A stretch of 64,000 nt of DNA from Desulforamulus ferrireducens (GCF_002005145.1 NZ_CP019698.1:1798001-1862000), one strand, 5' to 3'; shown: positions 8,897 to 17,124, counted from the first letter of the stretch. The notes: a model not told the origin generated them from the sequence alone. Numbers and translations: made by a program.

Positions 8897-9684
8897 TGCA
8901 GAACCTCCATAATTCCTCTTTTCACCAAAACTGGACAGATGGCTTTACGATACTCGGCACTACCCCTGATGTTGGAGCCAAAGGACAGTTCCTCCGCTGC
9001 CAATGCTGCCGCCTGTCCTATATCTTCCGCACTTAATTTACTCTGGGACAATGCCTCGGAGGCTTTAGTGGCAATCTGTGCCCTTAGTGGTCTGGCACCC
9101 ACCACAATGCGCCATTTTTGATCCAGTTCGGAAACGGCAACGGTTAAAATGGGATAGTCGCTGCTGGAGTTTCTCAGACTCTGATAGGAGGCCCGACGCT
9201 TATTTTTTTGGATAAATATTCTGGTAAGAATATCCTTGGGGTAGGATTTGTTGAGAAATTCTATCAGGGTCATTCTACCCCCTTTATGTAGCTCAACCTC
9301 TGTATCCAAGGCTAGCAGTGCTGTGAGTAGATCGGAGAAACCATATTTGGAGTAAACCGTAGCCCCCACCGTCACAATATTTCTAAATTGAACACCAATG
9401 ATCGGGCTGACGGCTTTGGGTAACACACCGTTAAAGCATTCCCTTAGGGTAGGGTTGGTCTCCAAAGTTCTGAAGGTAGTCATGGCACCGATTTCTATTT
9501 CTTCAGCTTTTTCTAGCACATAATCTAGATTTAATTTGCTTAAATCAATAGCTGTGCCAATTTTCTTGGAACCTAACCTTAGAAAAGCACATCCACCAAG
9601 AACCGTATTGCTGACATGGGCATTTAAGACTTGATAGGCTTCCTCCAGGGTTGCTGGTTGCAAAACCCGCTCGATAGTAAACAC
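8887..9684 (-). CDS. Molybdenum hydroxylase FAD subunit
   Basis: The medium, FAD-binding subunit of the same enzyme, about 265 residues. It starts FTIERVLQPATLEEAYQVL, has the FAD_binding_5 pattern GGCAFLRLGSKK and IVTVGATVYSKYGFSDLL, and a CO_deh_flav_C-like end. The frame is open to 9771, but a GTG at 9684 sits eight bases after AAGGAGG and begins exactly where the family's proteins do. Gene order FAD, FeS, Moco is a common operon order. No xdhC-type maturation gene is present here. Confidence 0.87.
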   Translation of the reverse strand: MFTIERVLQPATLEEAYQVLNAHVSNTVLGGCAFLRLGSKKIGTAIDLSKLNLDYVLEKAEEIEIGAMTTFRTLETNPTLRECFNGVLPKAVSPIIGVQFRNIVTVGATVYSKYGFSDLLTALLALDTEVELHKGGRMTLIEFLNKSYPKDILTRIFIQKNKRRASYQSLRNSSSDYPILTVAVSELDQKWRIVVGARPLRAQIATKASEALSQSKLSAEDIGQAAALAAEELSFGSNIRGSAEYRKAICPVLVKRGIMEVLQCK

Positions 9685-9817
9685 ACCGCCAACCTCCTTA
9701 AAATACAAGCCATTAACAGAATTTGATAATTTATTGTAGCAAATATTAGCTGACTGTTCTATATATTTCATGACAAGCTAAGATTAGAAAATAAATGTCT
9801 GTGCGAGGAGGACTTTT

Positions 9818-9892
9818 GTGCGCCTGTATAGAATATATTCAGTAAATTTTCATAATTCTATTGTACAATGGGTGATACAATGTCCGACATGA
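9818..9892 (+). CDS. Possible 24-aa leader peptide
   Basis: A GTG six bases after a strong GAGGAGG site opens a 24-codon frame whose TGA overlaps, as ATGA, an in-frame ATG of the following membrane-protein gene. The peptide is unremarkable (MRLYRIYSVNFHNS...). The following gene lacks a ribosome site of its own, so this ORF may deliver ribosomes to it by coupling. It is too short to be certain. Confidence 0.4.
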   Translation: MRLYRIYSVNFHNSIVQWVIQCPT

Positions 9893-10110
9893 TGGCTTAC
9901 ACCATTGCCTTAACTATTTGCCTAATTGGCTTAGTGGAATTAGTCCTGGAGAGAGAGCTGAAATTTGTTTTTGGCTTGCTGGGTATTGCCGGAGCCATTT
10001 TAATCGGACTGTTTATTAAAAACCACCATTGGTATGAACTTAGTATTTCTTTGTTCCTACTGCTTCCCTGTGGTTATTACCTAAAAACCTATTATTATAG
10101 TCAAACCTGA
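9889..10110 (+). CDS. Small two-span membrane protein
   Basis: A protein of about 73 residues with two or three hydrophobic segments (AYTIALTICLIGLVELVL; FVFGLLGIAGAILIGLFI; LSISLFLLLPCGYYL). In-frame ATGs lie at 9868, 9880 and 9889. None has a good ribosome site, and the one at 9889 overlaps the stop of the leader ORF, so it is preferred; 9868 would give 80 residues. Function unknown. Confidence 0.55.
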   Translation: MMAYTIALTICLIGLVELVLERELKFVFGLLGIAGAILIGLFIKNHHWYELSISLFLLLPCGYYLKTYYYSQT

Positions 10111-10127
10111 GTATGCGCTCAGGTTTT
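10103..10127 (+). terminator. Intrinsic terminator
   Basis: Stem AAACCTGAG / CTCAGGTTT around TATGCG, followed by TATATTTTC; the 5' arm overlaps the stop codon of the small membrane protein gene. Confidence 0.8.
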
Positions 10128-10159
10128 ATATTTTCTCTTTATGAGTAGGAGATTCTGTT

Positions 10160-10188
10160 TTGACTAAAGGTCACAGGCAAGATAAAAT
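10160..10188 (+). promoter_or_regulatory. Sigma-A promoter of the ABC-F gene
   Basis: TTGACT, 17 bases, TAAAAT, followed by an AT-rich leader of about 75 bases before the ATG. Confidence 0.7.
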
Positions 10189-10271
10189 ATACAAAGTATT
10201 GCTGATTTTCATAGCGGACTTCCTCAGAAGTATGCCTATGTTTTTATATTAACAGAAAAAGGGAGAAGCAA

Positions 10272-11828
10272 ATGAGTGTATTAACAGTAGAGAATGTTTC
10301 CCATGGTTTTGGTGGCAGAACGATCTTAGAAGATGCCTCCTTTCGTTTATTAAAGGGGGAACATGTGGGTTTGATCGGGGCAAACGGGGAGGGTAAGTCC
10401 ACCTTCCTAAACATCATAACCGGTGAACTTACCCCTGATCAGGGAAGGGTTGAATGGTCTAACCGAGTAACCGTTGGTTATCTGGATCAACATACCGTAT
10501 TAACCAAGGGTAGAACCATACGGCAAGTTTTAAGGGACGCCTTTAAGAAAATGTATGAATTGGAAGCAGAAATGCTGGAGTTATATGATAAAATGGCCAC
10601 AGCCTCCGCAGATGAGGTTGACCGTATGATGGAAGAAGTGGGAGAGATTCAATCCATTCTTGAGGATAATGGCTTTTATACCCTGGATGCCAAGATTGAA
10701 GAGGTTGCCAATGGCTTAGGACTGGTGGAAATAGGTTTAGACAGAGATGTCACAGACTTAAGTGGTGGTCAAAGAACCAAAGTACTATTAACCAAACTTC
10801 TTTTAGAAAATCCCACCATTTTAATTTTAGATGAACCAACCAACTACTTAGACTTTGAGCACATTGAGTGGTTGAAAAAATATCTGCAGAACTATGAAAA
10901 TGCCTTTATCCTGGTGTCCCATGACATACCCTTTTTAAATGACGTGGTCAATGTCATTTACCACGTGGAAAATAGTCAGCTCACTCGCTACACAGGCAAT
11001 TACGAGCAATTTCTCCAGCTTTATGAGGTCAAGAAAAGACAAGAATTGAAGGCCTATGAAAAACAACAAAAAGAAGTGGAACGGTTGGAGGATTTTATCG
11101 CCCGGAACAAGGCAAGAATTTCCACCACAGGACGGGCAAAAAGCCGCCAAAAACAATTGGATAAAATGGAGATCCTGGAAAAGCCCCGGGAAAGAGTTAA
11201 GCCTATTTTCAAATTTAATGAAGCCAGAACCCCCAGCAGAGTTATTTTTGAAACAGAGGATCTTATCTTGGGTTATGATGAACCCTTAACTAAACCTTTA
11301 AAAGTAATGTTAGAAAGAAATCAGAAGGTAGCCATCCGGGGAGTCAATGGACTGGGTAAGTCTACCCTGCTTAAAACTTTGCTTGGTATAATTAAACCCT
11401 TTTCTGGGGAAGTGAAGTTAGGAGATAACCTATCTCCCGGTTATTTTGCACAGGAAAGTAGCCGTGATAACAATAATACAGCCATGGAGGAAATTTGGAG
11501 CGAATATCCCGGACTTAGTAATTACGAAGTCCGGCAAGCCTTGGCCAAATGTGGTTTGACCAATGAACACATCACCAGTCAAATGATGGTATTAAGCGGG
11601 GGAGAGAATGCCAAGGTACGTCTGTGTAAACTAATGCTCAAGGAAGTAAATTGGCTGGTGCTGGATGAGCCCACCAATCACCTGGATGTGGATGCCAAGG
11701 AAGAACTAAAAAGGGCACTGAAGGAATTTAAAGGAACTGTGGTCCTGGTCTCCCACGAGCCGGACTTTTATGAGGATTGGGTAACAGACATCTGGAACGT
11801 GGAGGACTGGACAACTAAAATAGTTTAG
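10272..11828 (+). CDS. ABC-F family ATPase
   Basis: A soluble protein of 518 residues with two ABC ATPase domains and no membrane span, the ABC-F layout of ribosome-associated factors. Domain 1 has Walker A GANGEGKST, signature LSGGQ and Walker B LILDEPTNYLD. Domain 2 has GVNGLGKST, LSGGEN and LVLDEPTNHLD. Between them is the charged linker (about residues 240-300, KKRQELKAYEKQQKEVERLE). Members act on ribosomes as translation factors or, in some cases, give resistance to ribosome-targeting antibiotics. Which applies here is not clear, though the leader shows no obvious attenuator. Followed 16 bases later by an HD-domain gene, probably co-transcribed. Confidence 0.88.
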   Translation: MSVLTVENVSHGFGGRTILEDASFRLLKGEHVGLIGANGEGKSTFLNIITGELTPDQGRVEWSNRVTVGYLDQHTVLTKGRTIRQVLRDAFKKMYELEAEMLELYDKMATASADEVDRMMEEVGEIQSILEDNGFYTLDAKIEEVANGLGLVEIGLDRDVTDLSGGQRTKVLLTKLLLENPTILILDEPTNYLDFEHIEWLKKYLQNYENAFILVSHDIPFLNDVVNVIYHVENSQLTRYTGNYEQFLQLYEVKKRQELKAYEKQQKEVERLEDFIARNKARISTTGRAKSRQKQLDKMEILEKPRERVKPIFKFNEARTPSRVIFETEDLILGYDEPLTKPLKVMLERNQKVAIRGVNGLGKSTLLKTLLGIIKPFSGEVKLGDNLSPGYFAQESSRDNNNTAMEEIWSEYPGLSNYEVRQALAKCGLTNEHITSQMMVLSGGENAKVRLCKLMLKEVNWLVLDEPTNHLDVDAKEELKRALKEFKGTVVLVSHEPDFYEDWVTDIWNVEDWTTKIV

Positions 11829-11844
11829 AAAAGGAGTCCTGAAA

Positions 11845-12438
11845 ATGGTTTCTGAAAGGTTATACAAACAGTTAGAGTTCATCGTGGAGATTGATAAACT
11901 AAAGCAGGTATTGCGTCAAAGTGTAGTTACCGGCAGTTTAAGAAATGAAAATGATGCTGAGCATTCCTGGCATTTAGCTGTTATGGCCATTTTACTTGCC
12001 GAATATGCGGCAGAAAAGGACGTAGATATACTGCGGGTTGTTAAAATGGTGCTAATCCACGACTTGGTGGAAATAGACGCCGGGGATACCTTTTGCTATG
12101 ATGCCAAGGGCTATGAGGACAAGGCAGAGAGAGAGCAAAGGGCCGCGGATCGCATCTTTAACCTGCTGCCAGCGGATCAGGCTGCTGAAATTATGGACCT
12201 ATGGCATGAATTTGAAGAAATGACTACCCCCGAAGCCCGTTTTGCAGCCAGCCTGGATCGCCTACAGCCGTTACTTCTGAACTACCACACCAACGGCCAT
12301 ACCTGGCAAAAACCCGGTGTTAACAGCGAGATGGTATATAAACGCAATGCTGTGCTTAAAGAAAACGCCCCGGAGCTTTATGAATACGTTAAAGAGGTTA
12401 TTGAAGATTCCATCGCCAAAGGATATTTACGAAGGTAA
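11845..12438 (+). CDS. HD-domain phosphohydrolase (YfbR/HDDC2-like)
   Basis: A 197-residue metal-dependent hydrolase. HD-superfamily ligands are visible: the His in DAEHSWHLAV (about residue 40), the His-Asp pair in LIHDLVEIDAGD (about 74), and the later Asp in SLDRLQPLL. The pattern matches the HDDC2/YfbR group, whose characterised members are 5'-deoxynucleotidases. Substrate here is inferred only. Start ATG follows AAAGGAG with normal spacing, 16 bases after the ABC-F gene. Confidence 0.8.
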   Translation: MVSERLYKQLEFIVEIDKLKQVLRQSVVTGSLRNENDAEHSWHLAVMAILLAEYAAEKDVDILRVVKMVLIHDLVEIDAGDTFCYDAKGYEDKAEREQRAADRIFNLLPADQAAEIMDLWHEFEEMTTPEARFAASLDRLQPLLLNYHTNGHTWQKPGVNSEMVYKRNAVLKENAPELYEYVKEVIEDSIAKGYLRR

Positions 12439-12443
12439 ACCTA

Positions 12444-12512
12444 AAAATTCCCACCGTTGAGCCGCCCTCCTTCTAAGAGGGAGGAAGCACAGCCGACGGT
12501 GGGAGTTTTTAC
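12444..12512. terminator. Bidirectional terminator with nested hairpins
   Basis: Outer arms AAATTCCCACCGT and ACGGTGGGAGTTTTT enclose an inner CCCTCCTTCTAAGAGGGAGG hairpin. It lies between two convergent genes with A- and T-runs outside. The inner part resembles the CTCCCTC modules of the repeat family but the rest of that element is missing. Confidence 0.75.
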
Positions 12513-13492
12513 TCTTTCTCCAATGCCAACAATTTTTGTACAGTTTGGGGGCTGAGACGGTCCAGCAGTTCCTGGCGCAAATGCGCCCCGGACTTATGAC
12601 GATTCAAGGCAAATTTTTTAGCAATGGCAGCCCATTCTATTTTTCTTGAGCGATAATACAAGTCCATGTCCACAAAACGAGAGCCATCCGCAGCATATTC
12701 CAAGCCAAGTAATAAAGTTTTCAGTTCCAGGGGATCAATCATAGTAAATAAACGAATTTGATAAGCCACCACAGAGAAAAGGGCTAGGGCATGATCCTTA
12801 GTCCAGGTCTCTCCCAATATCATGCCCACTTCTAAGTCTTCCAGCACCAGTTCCAAGCGACGGGCATGCATTTCATAACGCTCATCGGCGTCATAAATAT
12901 TGATCTTAACCTCATACCATTGGCTTTGGGCCAATCCCTGGGTAAAATATAAGACGGCCTTCCGGCGTAAATCCCGATAAACCTGGGGAATGGGTTGATG
13001 GATCAAGAGACAGGGATTATGCACCTTTTCCAAGCGAACTGCCCTTTGGAGGGTATCCTCAGTAAATGCCACAATGGTGTCATTGGCTTCCCCTACATGA
13101 ATAGCCTCCTCTAAGGACATAGCCTCACCCTTGTGCTCCTGTTTAATCAGTTCAACCACCTTGGTACCCCCCTGAGGCAACCTCTGCAACAGCAGGCCAG
13201 CACCCAATTCCGAACGAACCAGTAAATCCCCTAGCCTTAAATTCATTAACTTACACAGGGTTACCGAGGAACCCAGAGGCAGCAGCACAATATGGCTGGC
13301 ATTACTAACTCTGGGAGTAGGTGCTCCCTCCGGGGTAACAAGCACAATGGTTTCACTTTCCTCCGCGGCCTCGACGGCTGCCGAAAAGGAAACCTCTCTC
13401 CCCATAAGTTCATTAATGAGAATAGCTTTTAAGGCATCCGGTGCGGGAGTAAATAAAAACAAAAATCGTGGGCCTGTCCTGACAAAGATCAT
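12509..13492 (-). CDS. Unknown protein, about 327 aa
   Basis: I do not recognise this protein. It has no signal peptide or membrane span. The second half has acidic, Arg-rich helices (DADERYEMHARRLELVLEDLEVG) and a C-terminal RHKSGAHLRQELLDRLSPQTVQ. A GTG at 13501 overlaps the AAGGGG ribosome site, so the ATG at 13492 was chosen. It follows the phosphoesterase gene by a dozen bases and is surely in its operon. Confidence 0.65.
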   Translation of the reverse strand: MIFVRTGPRFLFLFTPAPDALKAILINELMGREVSFSAAVEAAEESETIVLVTPEGAPTPRVSNASHIVLLPLGSSVTLCKLMNLRLGDLLVRSELGAGLLLQRLPQGGTKVVELIKQEHKGEAMSLEEAIHVGEANDTIVAFTEDTLQRAVRLEKVHNPCLLIHQPIPQVYRDLRRKAVLYFTQGLAQSQWYEVKINIYDADERYEMHARRLELVLEDLEVGMILGETWTKDHALALFSVVAYQIRLFTMIDPLELKTLLLGLEYAADGSRFVDMDLYYRSRKIEWAAIAKKFALNRHKSGAHLRQELLDRLSPQTVQKLLALEKE

Positions 13493-13504
13493 CTGTAACA
13501 CCCC

Positions 13505-14134
13505 TTAAATGGTTTTAGGGAGATTTTTGGTCATCCTGCGGTCATGGTTTGTTGACCAAGGGTAGGATATTTTAAAAATTCGGTTACTTGGCAAGAGAAT
13601 CACATGAATATGATTTAAGCCATTGAGATAATGGGCATCCTGTTGTTCATGTAAGGGTTGCCTAAAATTATGGCCATAGAGATGAAACTCCGCTTGCTGG
13701 GGCAATTTTTTCAACCTATGGGCCAAACCGAAGGTGGAGCAACCTATCTGCAATTGGGAGCCCTCTGGTAGTAACTCGATTTTTTGGATGTGTTGTGTAA
13801 TCACATCAACATGATCATGATTACCCGGTACGATAAAAAGCTGTTCTGCCTGGCTGTTTTCCAGCGCTGCCAGCAGGGGAACAATGGAACGGCTATAATA
13901 GGCCAGTAGATGGGGGTTGTTTTCCAGTTTTATATCATCAGCCAAATCACCTGTATGAATAACGACATCAGGCTTGAGGGAACTTATCAACTGCTGGATG
14001 GCAGGATAAAGGGTAGTGGGCGTATCACTTAAATGCAGTACTTTTTTTTCCGTAGACTCCAATAAAGTGGGGGGGATAAATATACGTCCCAGCATTTGAT
14101 CAAATATTTTTCGTAGTCCCGTGGCCTGCAGCAA
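13505..14134 (-). CDS. Calcineurin-like metallophosphoesterase
   Basis: About 209 residues with the metal-ligand series of this fold: LHLSDTP (Asp replacing the more usual DxH start; only D is obvious), VIHTGDLADD, VPGNHDHVD and LYGHNF. The first motif is atypical because the usual His two residues after Asp is missing. The frame is open to 14167, but TTG at 14134 has AAGGGG seven bases upstream. It is the first gene of a two-gene operon with an unknown protein. Substrate unknown. Confidence 0.7.
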   Translation of the reverse strand: MLQATGLRKIFDQMLGRIFIPPTLLESTEKKVLHLSDTPTTLYPAIQQLISSLKPDVVIHTGDLADDIKLENNPHLLAYYSRSIVPLLAALENSQAEQLFIVPGNHDHVDVITQHIQKIELLPEGSQLQIGCSTFGLAHRLKKLPQQAEFHLYGHNFRQPLHEQQDAHYLNGLNHIHVILLPSNRIFKISYPWSTNHDRRMTKNLPKTI

Positions 14135-14198
14135 ATTATTCACCCCTTGTGTAACACCTATAGCCAATATAGCTAACTAATTGATAAATGTAAAGGCA

Positions 14199-14220
14199 AA
14201 AGGCCTCAAATGAGGCCTTT
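14199..14220 (-). terminator. Terminator of tupA
   Basis: Stem AAAGGCCTC / GAGGCCTTT with an AAAT loop, 14 bases beyond the tupA stop codon; the minus strand continues with TTTTGCCTTT. Confidence 0.75.
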
Positions 14221-14233
14221 AATTTACGAATCC

Positions 14234-15115
14234 TTATAGTTCTTCTTTACCAGCGTCGGGGAAGAAGAGGGGTTCACCGTACTTATCTACGCCAAACTTA
14301 CCAATTATTTCTTGGGTTTCTTCAGAAATCATGAAATCAACAAAGGCCTTGCCGCCTTCGCCGTTTACTTTGTCAAATTTCTCGGGATTGACGTTCATCA
14401 CATGGTAAATGTTGAGTAGAGACTTGTCACCTTGTTTTAAAATAGCCAGTTTTAAATTATCCTTTTGAGCCAGGTAAGTGGCACGGTCGGTCATGGTGTA
14501 GCCTTGTTTTTCAGAAGCAATGTTGAGGGTAGCACCCATGCCGCTGCCGGCCTCCTGATACCACTGCTGACCTTTAGGATCGATGTTAGCTTCTTTCCAA
14601 AGCTCCAGTTCTTTCTTATGAGTACCGGAATCATCACCACGGGAAACAAAGAGAGCACCCTTCTCGGCAATTTTCTTCATAGCCTCGGCAGTATCTGTGG
14701 CATCTTTAATGCCAGCGGGATCATCTGCGGGGCCTACCAGGATAAAGTCATTGTGCATTACCAGAGAATAGTTAATACCAACACCGCTATCCACCAAAGC
14801 CTTTTCAGATTGGGGAGCGTGAACTAAAAGGACGTCTGCTTCACCCTTTTCACCCATCTTGAGGGCAGCACCGGTACCAACAGCAATAATTTTTAGTTTA
14901 TAGCCGGTTTTCTTTTCAAATTCTGGCTGTAAAACATCCAATAAACCACTATCCTGTGTGCTGGTGGTAGTAGCCAGGATAACATCCTGATTGGCTACTG
15001 GTTTTGCTTCTTCCTTATTGGCTTCTTCCTTGGGCGCTTCTTGCTTGGCGCAACCAGCAAATACCAGCATGCTCAGTGTCAAAAGTAAGGCAATTAGTTT
15101 TGAAGCTCTTTTCAT
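14234..15115 (-). CDS. tupA: Tungstate ABC transporter substrate-binding lipoprotein
   Basis: A 293-residue periplasmic-type binding protein anchored as a lipoprotein (signal peptide ending LVFAGCAK, lipobox Cys near residue 21). The ligand motif VILATTTSTQDSGLLD and the following GTGAALKMGEKGEADVLLVHA are characteristic of TupA/WtpA-like tungstate binders, with the TTTS run contacting the oxyanion. No tupB permease or tupC ATPase is next to it in this window, which is unusual. Expression appears controlled by a Mo/W-cofactor riboswitch with its own terminator. Start ATG follows AGGGAGG. Confidence 0.88.
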   Translation of the reverse strand: MKRASKLIALLLTLSMLVFAGCAKQEAPKEEANKEEAKPVANQDVILATTTSTQDSGLLDVLQPEFEKKTGYKLKIIAVGTGAALKMGEKGEADVLLVHAPQSEKALVDSGVGINYSLVMHNDFILVGPADDPAGIKDATDTAEAMKKIAEKGALFVSRGDDSGTHKKELELWKEANIDPKGQQWYQEAGSGMGATLNIASEKQGYTMTDRATYLAQKDNLKLAILKQGDKSLLNIYHVMNVNPEKFDKVNGEGGKAFVDFMISEETQEIIGKFGVDKYGEPLFFPDAGKEEL

Positions 15116-15196
15116 GATAACAACCTCCCTGTTATATATTACCTGGAATAGTGCTTATTAAGAAGGACACAGACTCCCTAATTCACCTCCTGACGT

Positions 15197-15240
15197 AAAA
15201 ATAAAAACCGTATGCTGTGTGTAAAGGTACAGCATACGGT
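15197..15240 (-). terminator. Riboswitch-linked terminator upstream of tupA
   Basis: Perfect 12-bp stem ACCGTATGCTGT / ACAGCATACGGT, followed on the minus strand by a T-rich run (TTTTTATTTTT). It is about 80 bases before the tupA start and directly after the riboswitch, as expected for transcriptional control. Confidence 0.85.
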
Positions 15241-15357
15241 CCCATTCCGGTCAAAAAATTCTCCTTTCCACACAGGAGGAATGCCCGTTTCCAGACAATC
15301 CCTATCGGCCTGGGAACCATAATAAAAATATCGTAGGCTCCCAGGCTCGGAGTCCAT
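15241..15357 (-). ncRNA. Molybdenum/tungsten cofactor (Moco/Tuco) riboswitch
   Basis: On the minus strand the leader reads ACTCCGAGCCTGGGAGCC near its 5' end, a hairpin closed by CCTGGGA / TCCCAGG, then GGAAACGGGCATTCCTCC and a small GGAG-closed hairpin. The CTCCGAGCC and GAAACGGGCATTCCTCC blocks are the signature of the Moco RNA motif. Its place before a tungstate-binding protein favours the tungsten-cofactor form, but I cannot separate the two by eye. It is followed by a terminator. Confidence 0.85.
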
Positions 15358-15373
15358 ATTAAATTATCATTCC

Positions 15374-15402
15374 TTAATATGCTAAAAGTATTAATTCTAC
15401 AA
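15374..15402 (-). promoter_or_regulatory. Sigma-A promoter of the tupA riboswitch transcript
   Basis: On the minus strand TTGTAG, 17 bases, TATTAA, about 15-20 bases before the riboswitch. Confidence 0.55.
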
Positions 15403-15547
15403 TTAATATAAAGTTCCTTTTTGTTTTCTCAAGAATTTTCTCTATTTTGCTGATTTATGTATCTACCTGCGAATATCCCACAGACATAGGGAGGATATTA
15501 CATAAAAACAACTAATAATATTATTGATCAAAAAAAAGGAGGGCATC

Positions 15548-16504
15548 ATGAACAACGCAGTATTTCTTAATGTGGAAAGATTGAATTTTGACCATAAATT
15601 AGATTTTTCCTCAATAGACAAACTTACTAAGCTAACCCAATACGAGGCTAGCAATGACGACAATATTTTAAGCAGAGTGCAAGGGCAAAATATTGTTATC
15701 ACTAAGGAATTACCCGTGGGGAGGGATTTGATCAGTCAGTTTCCCCCTTCGGTAAAAATAATCTGTGAAGCTGGGACAGGCTATAACAACATAGATATTG
15801 AGGCAGCCAAAGAAAAAAATATTATAGTTTGCAATGTGCCGGGCTACAGCACCCAGGCAGTGGCTCAACTGGTTATGACCCTGATCTTGAATTTTTGTTG
15901 CTCTTTAACACTGCAACAACTGATGATTAAGAGGGGTAATTTTGATAACTTCACCAAGGACATATTGCTACCACACTTTGAGGTACAGGAAAAAACACTG
16001 GGCATTATTTGCAGCGGGTCCATTGGCCGCCAGGTCATAGAGCATGCCCTTAATTTTGGCATGAAGGTACTGGTTTATAATAGAACACCCAGGCAATGGA
16101 ACAATCCCAACATTAAAAATGTTAGTTTGGAAGAATTGCTCAGGCAAAGTGATTTTATCTCCCTGCACTGTCCATTAACCCCAGACACTAAGTATCTCAT
16201 TAATAAAGATACCTTAAAGTTAATGAAGCCCACAGCCTACATCATTAACACTTCCCGGGGACAAATTATCAAGGAAGCGGACTTAATTGAAGCGTTACAA
16301 AATAAACAACTGGCCGGAGCCGCCCTGGATGTGCAAGAACAGGAACCACCGGCATTGGATAACCCTTTGTTTACCATGGATAATGTCATTATGACTCCTC
16401 ATATCGGTTGGAAAACCCTGGAGTCACGGCAAAGACTAATCGAGCTGTTAGCTATGAATATTGAAGCTTATCTTAAAGGAAAGCCCATTAACGTCATAGG
16501 ATAA
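15548..16504 (+). CDS. D-2-hydroxyacid dehydrogenase
   Basis: A 318-residue NAD(P)-dependent oxidoreductase of the D-isomer 2-hydroxyacid family, which interconverts 2-oxoacids and D-2-hydroxyacids. The catalytic Arg (NTSRGQII), Glu (DVQEQEPP) and His (MTPHIGW) are present. The nucleotide loop reads IICSGSIGR, where the first Gly of GxGxxG is replaced by Cys, and the strand after it ends YNRTP without the acidic residue typical of NAD users, hinting at NADP (inference). The ATG at 15548 follows AGGAGGG; an upstream in-frame ATG does not. It is monocistronic and upstream of the tRNA cluster. Confidence 0.88.
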   Translation: MNNAVFLNVERLNFDHKLDFSSIDKLTKLTQYEASNDDNILSRVQGQNIVITKELPVGRDLISQFPPSVKIICEAGTGYNNIDIEAAKEKNIIVCNVPGYSTQAVAQLVMTLILNFCCSLTLQQLMIKRGNFDNFTKDILLPHFEVQEKTLGIICSGSIGRQVIEHALNFGMKVLVYNRTPRQWNNPNIKNVSLEELLRQSDFISLHCPLTPDTKYLINKDTLKLMKPTAYIINTSRGQIIKEADLIEALQNKQLAGAALDVQEQEPPALDNPLFTMDNVIMTPHIGWKTLESRQRLIELLAMNIEAYLKGKPINVIG

Positions 16505-16513
16505 CTTAAATTA

Positions 16514-16555
16514 CCATATCTTTCACTTGTCAAAGGGTGAAAGATATGGTACTAT
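16514..16555 (+). promoter_or_regulatory. Promoter of the tRNA operon within a 13-bp inverted repeat
   Basis: A perfect inverted repeat (CCATATCTTTCAC / GTGAAAGATATGG) has the -35 TTGTCA in its 10-base loop. The -10 TACTAT follows immediately, with 17-base spacing. The first tRNA starts nine bases after the -10. The same hairpin could serve as the upstream gene's terminator, though there is no T-run. Confidence 0.55.
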
Positions 16556-16564
16556 ATAATCCTC

Positions 16565-16640
16565 GATCCATTAGCTCAGTTGGTAGAGCACCTGACTTTT
16601 AATCAGGGTGTCCCGCGTTCGAGTCGCGGATGGATCACCA
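16565..16640 (+). tRNA. tRNA-Lys (anticodon TTT)
   Basis: A 76-base cloverleaf with acceptor GATCCAT / ATGGATC, anticodon stem CCTGA / TCAGG around CTTTTAA, T-loop GTTCGAGTC and encoded CCA. Confidence 0.95.
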
Positions 16641-16644
16641 TTGC

Positions 16645-16735
16645 GGAGTGGTACTCAAGTGGCTGAAGAGGGCGGTTTGCTAAACCGTTAGTGGTCGCAA
16701 GGCCAGCGCGGGTTCAAATCCCGCCCACTCCGCCA
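16645..16735 (+). tRNA. tRNA-Ser (anticodon GCT)
   Basis: A 91-base tRNA with acceptor GGAGTGG / CCACTCC, anticodon loop TTGCTAA, a long variable arm (class II) and encoded CCA. It lies four bases after tRNA-Lys. Confidence 0.95.
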
Positions 16736-16738
16736 GCT

Positions 16739-16812
16739 GCGGGTGTAGCTCAATGGTAGAGCCCTAGCCTTCCAAGCTAGTCGCGTGGGTTCGATTCCCA
16801 TCACCCGCTCCA
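16739..16812 (+). tRNA. tRNA-Gly (anticodon TCC)
   Basis: A 74-base tRNA with acceptor GCGGGTG / CACCCGC, anticodon loop CTTCCAA and encoded CCA, three bases after tRNA-Ser. It is the last of the co-transcribed trio. Confidence 0.95.
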
Positions 16813-16833
16813 GTTAATAAAGCTAAGACAATT

Positions 16834-16890
16834 ACTGGAACCATTTTATTGCCAAACCAAAGTGACAATAAAATGGTTCCAGTTTTTTAT
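16834..16890 (+). terminator. Terminator of the tRNA operon
   Basis: Perfect 18-bp stem, ACTGGAACCATTTTATTG with its complement, followed by TTTTTT. Confidence 0.9.
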
Positions 16891-17124
16891 TATTTCTATT
16901 GTTATTTATTTTGACATAAGAAAGCTATACTTTTTTAGAAATTAAGTTGAGATTATAATGGTTGTCCAAGTCATAAGTAAAAGAAAATTTTTTTAAAATC
17001 TCCAATTTTTCTATGATTTTATTTTGACGAATAAATAATTACATAATATCTTTTATACTAAAGGGAGAAGCATAGGATGTATAGAAGTAAATTATAAAAG
17101 TCTGCAGAAAGCATTGTGAAATGA

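Noticed and set aside
12444-12512. Sixth copy of the modular repeat
   Set aside because: Only the CCCTCC..GGGAGG inner hairpin is shared; the TGTCGCA hairpin, linker and GTCGCGAAGCGAC blocks are absent, so it was listed as a terminator only.
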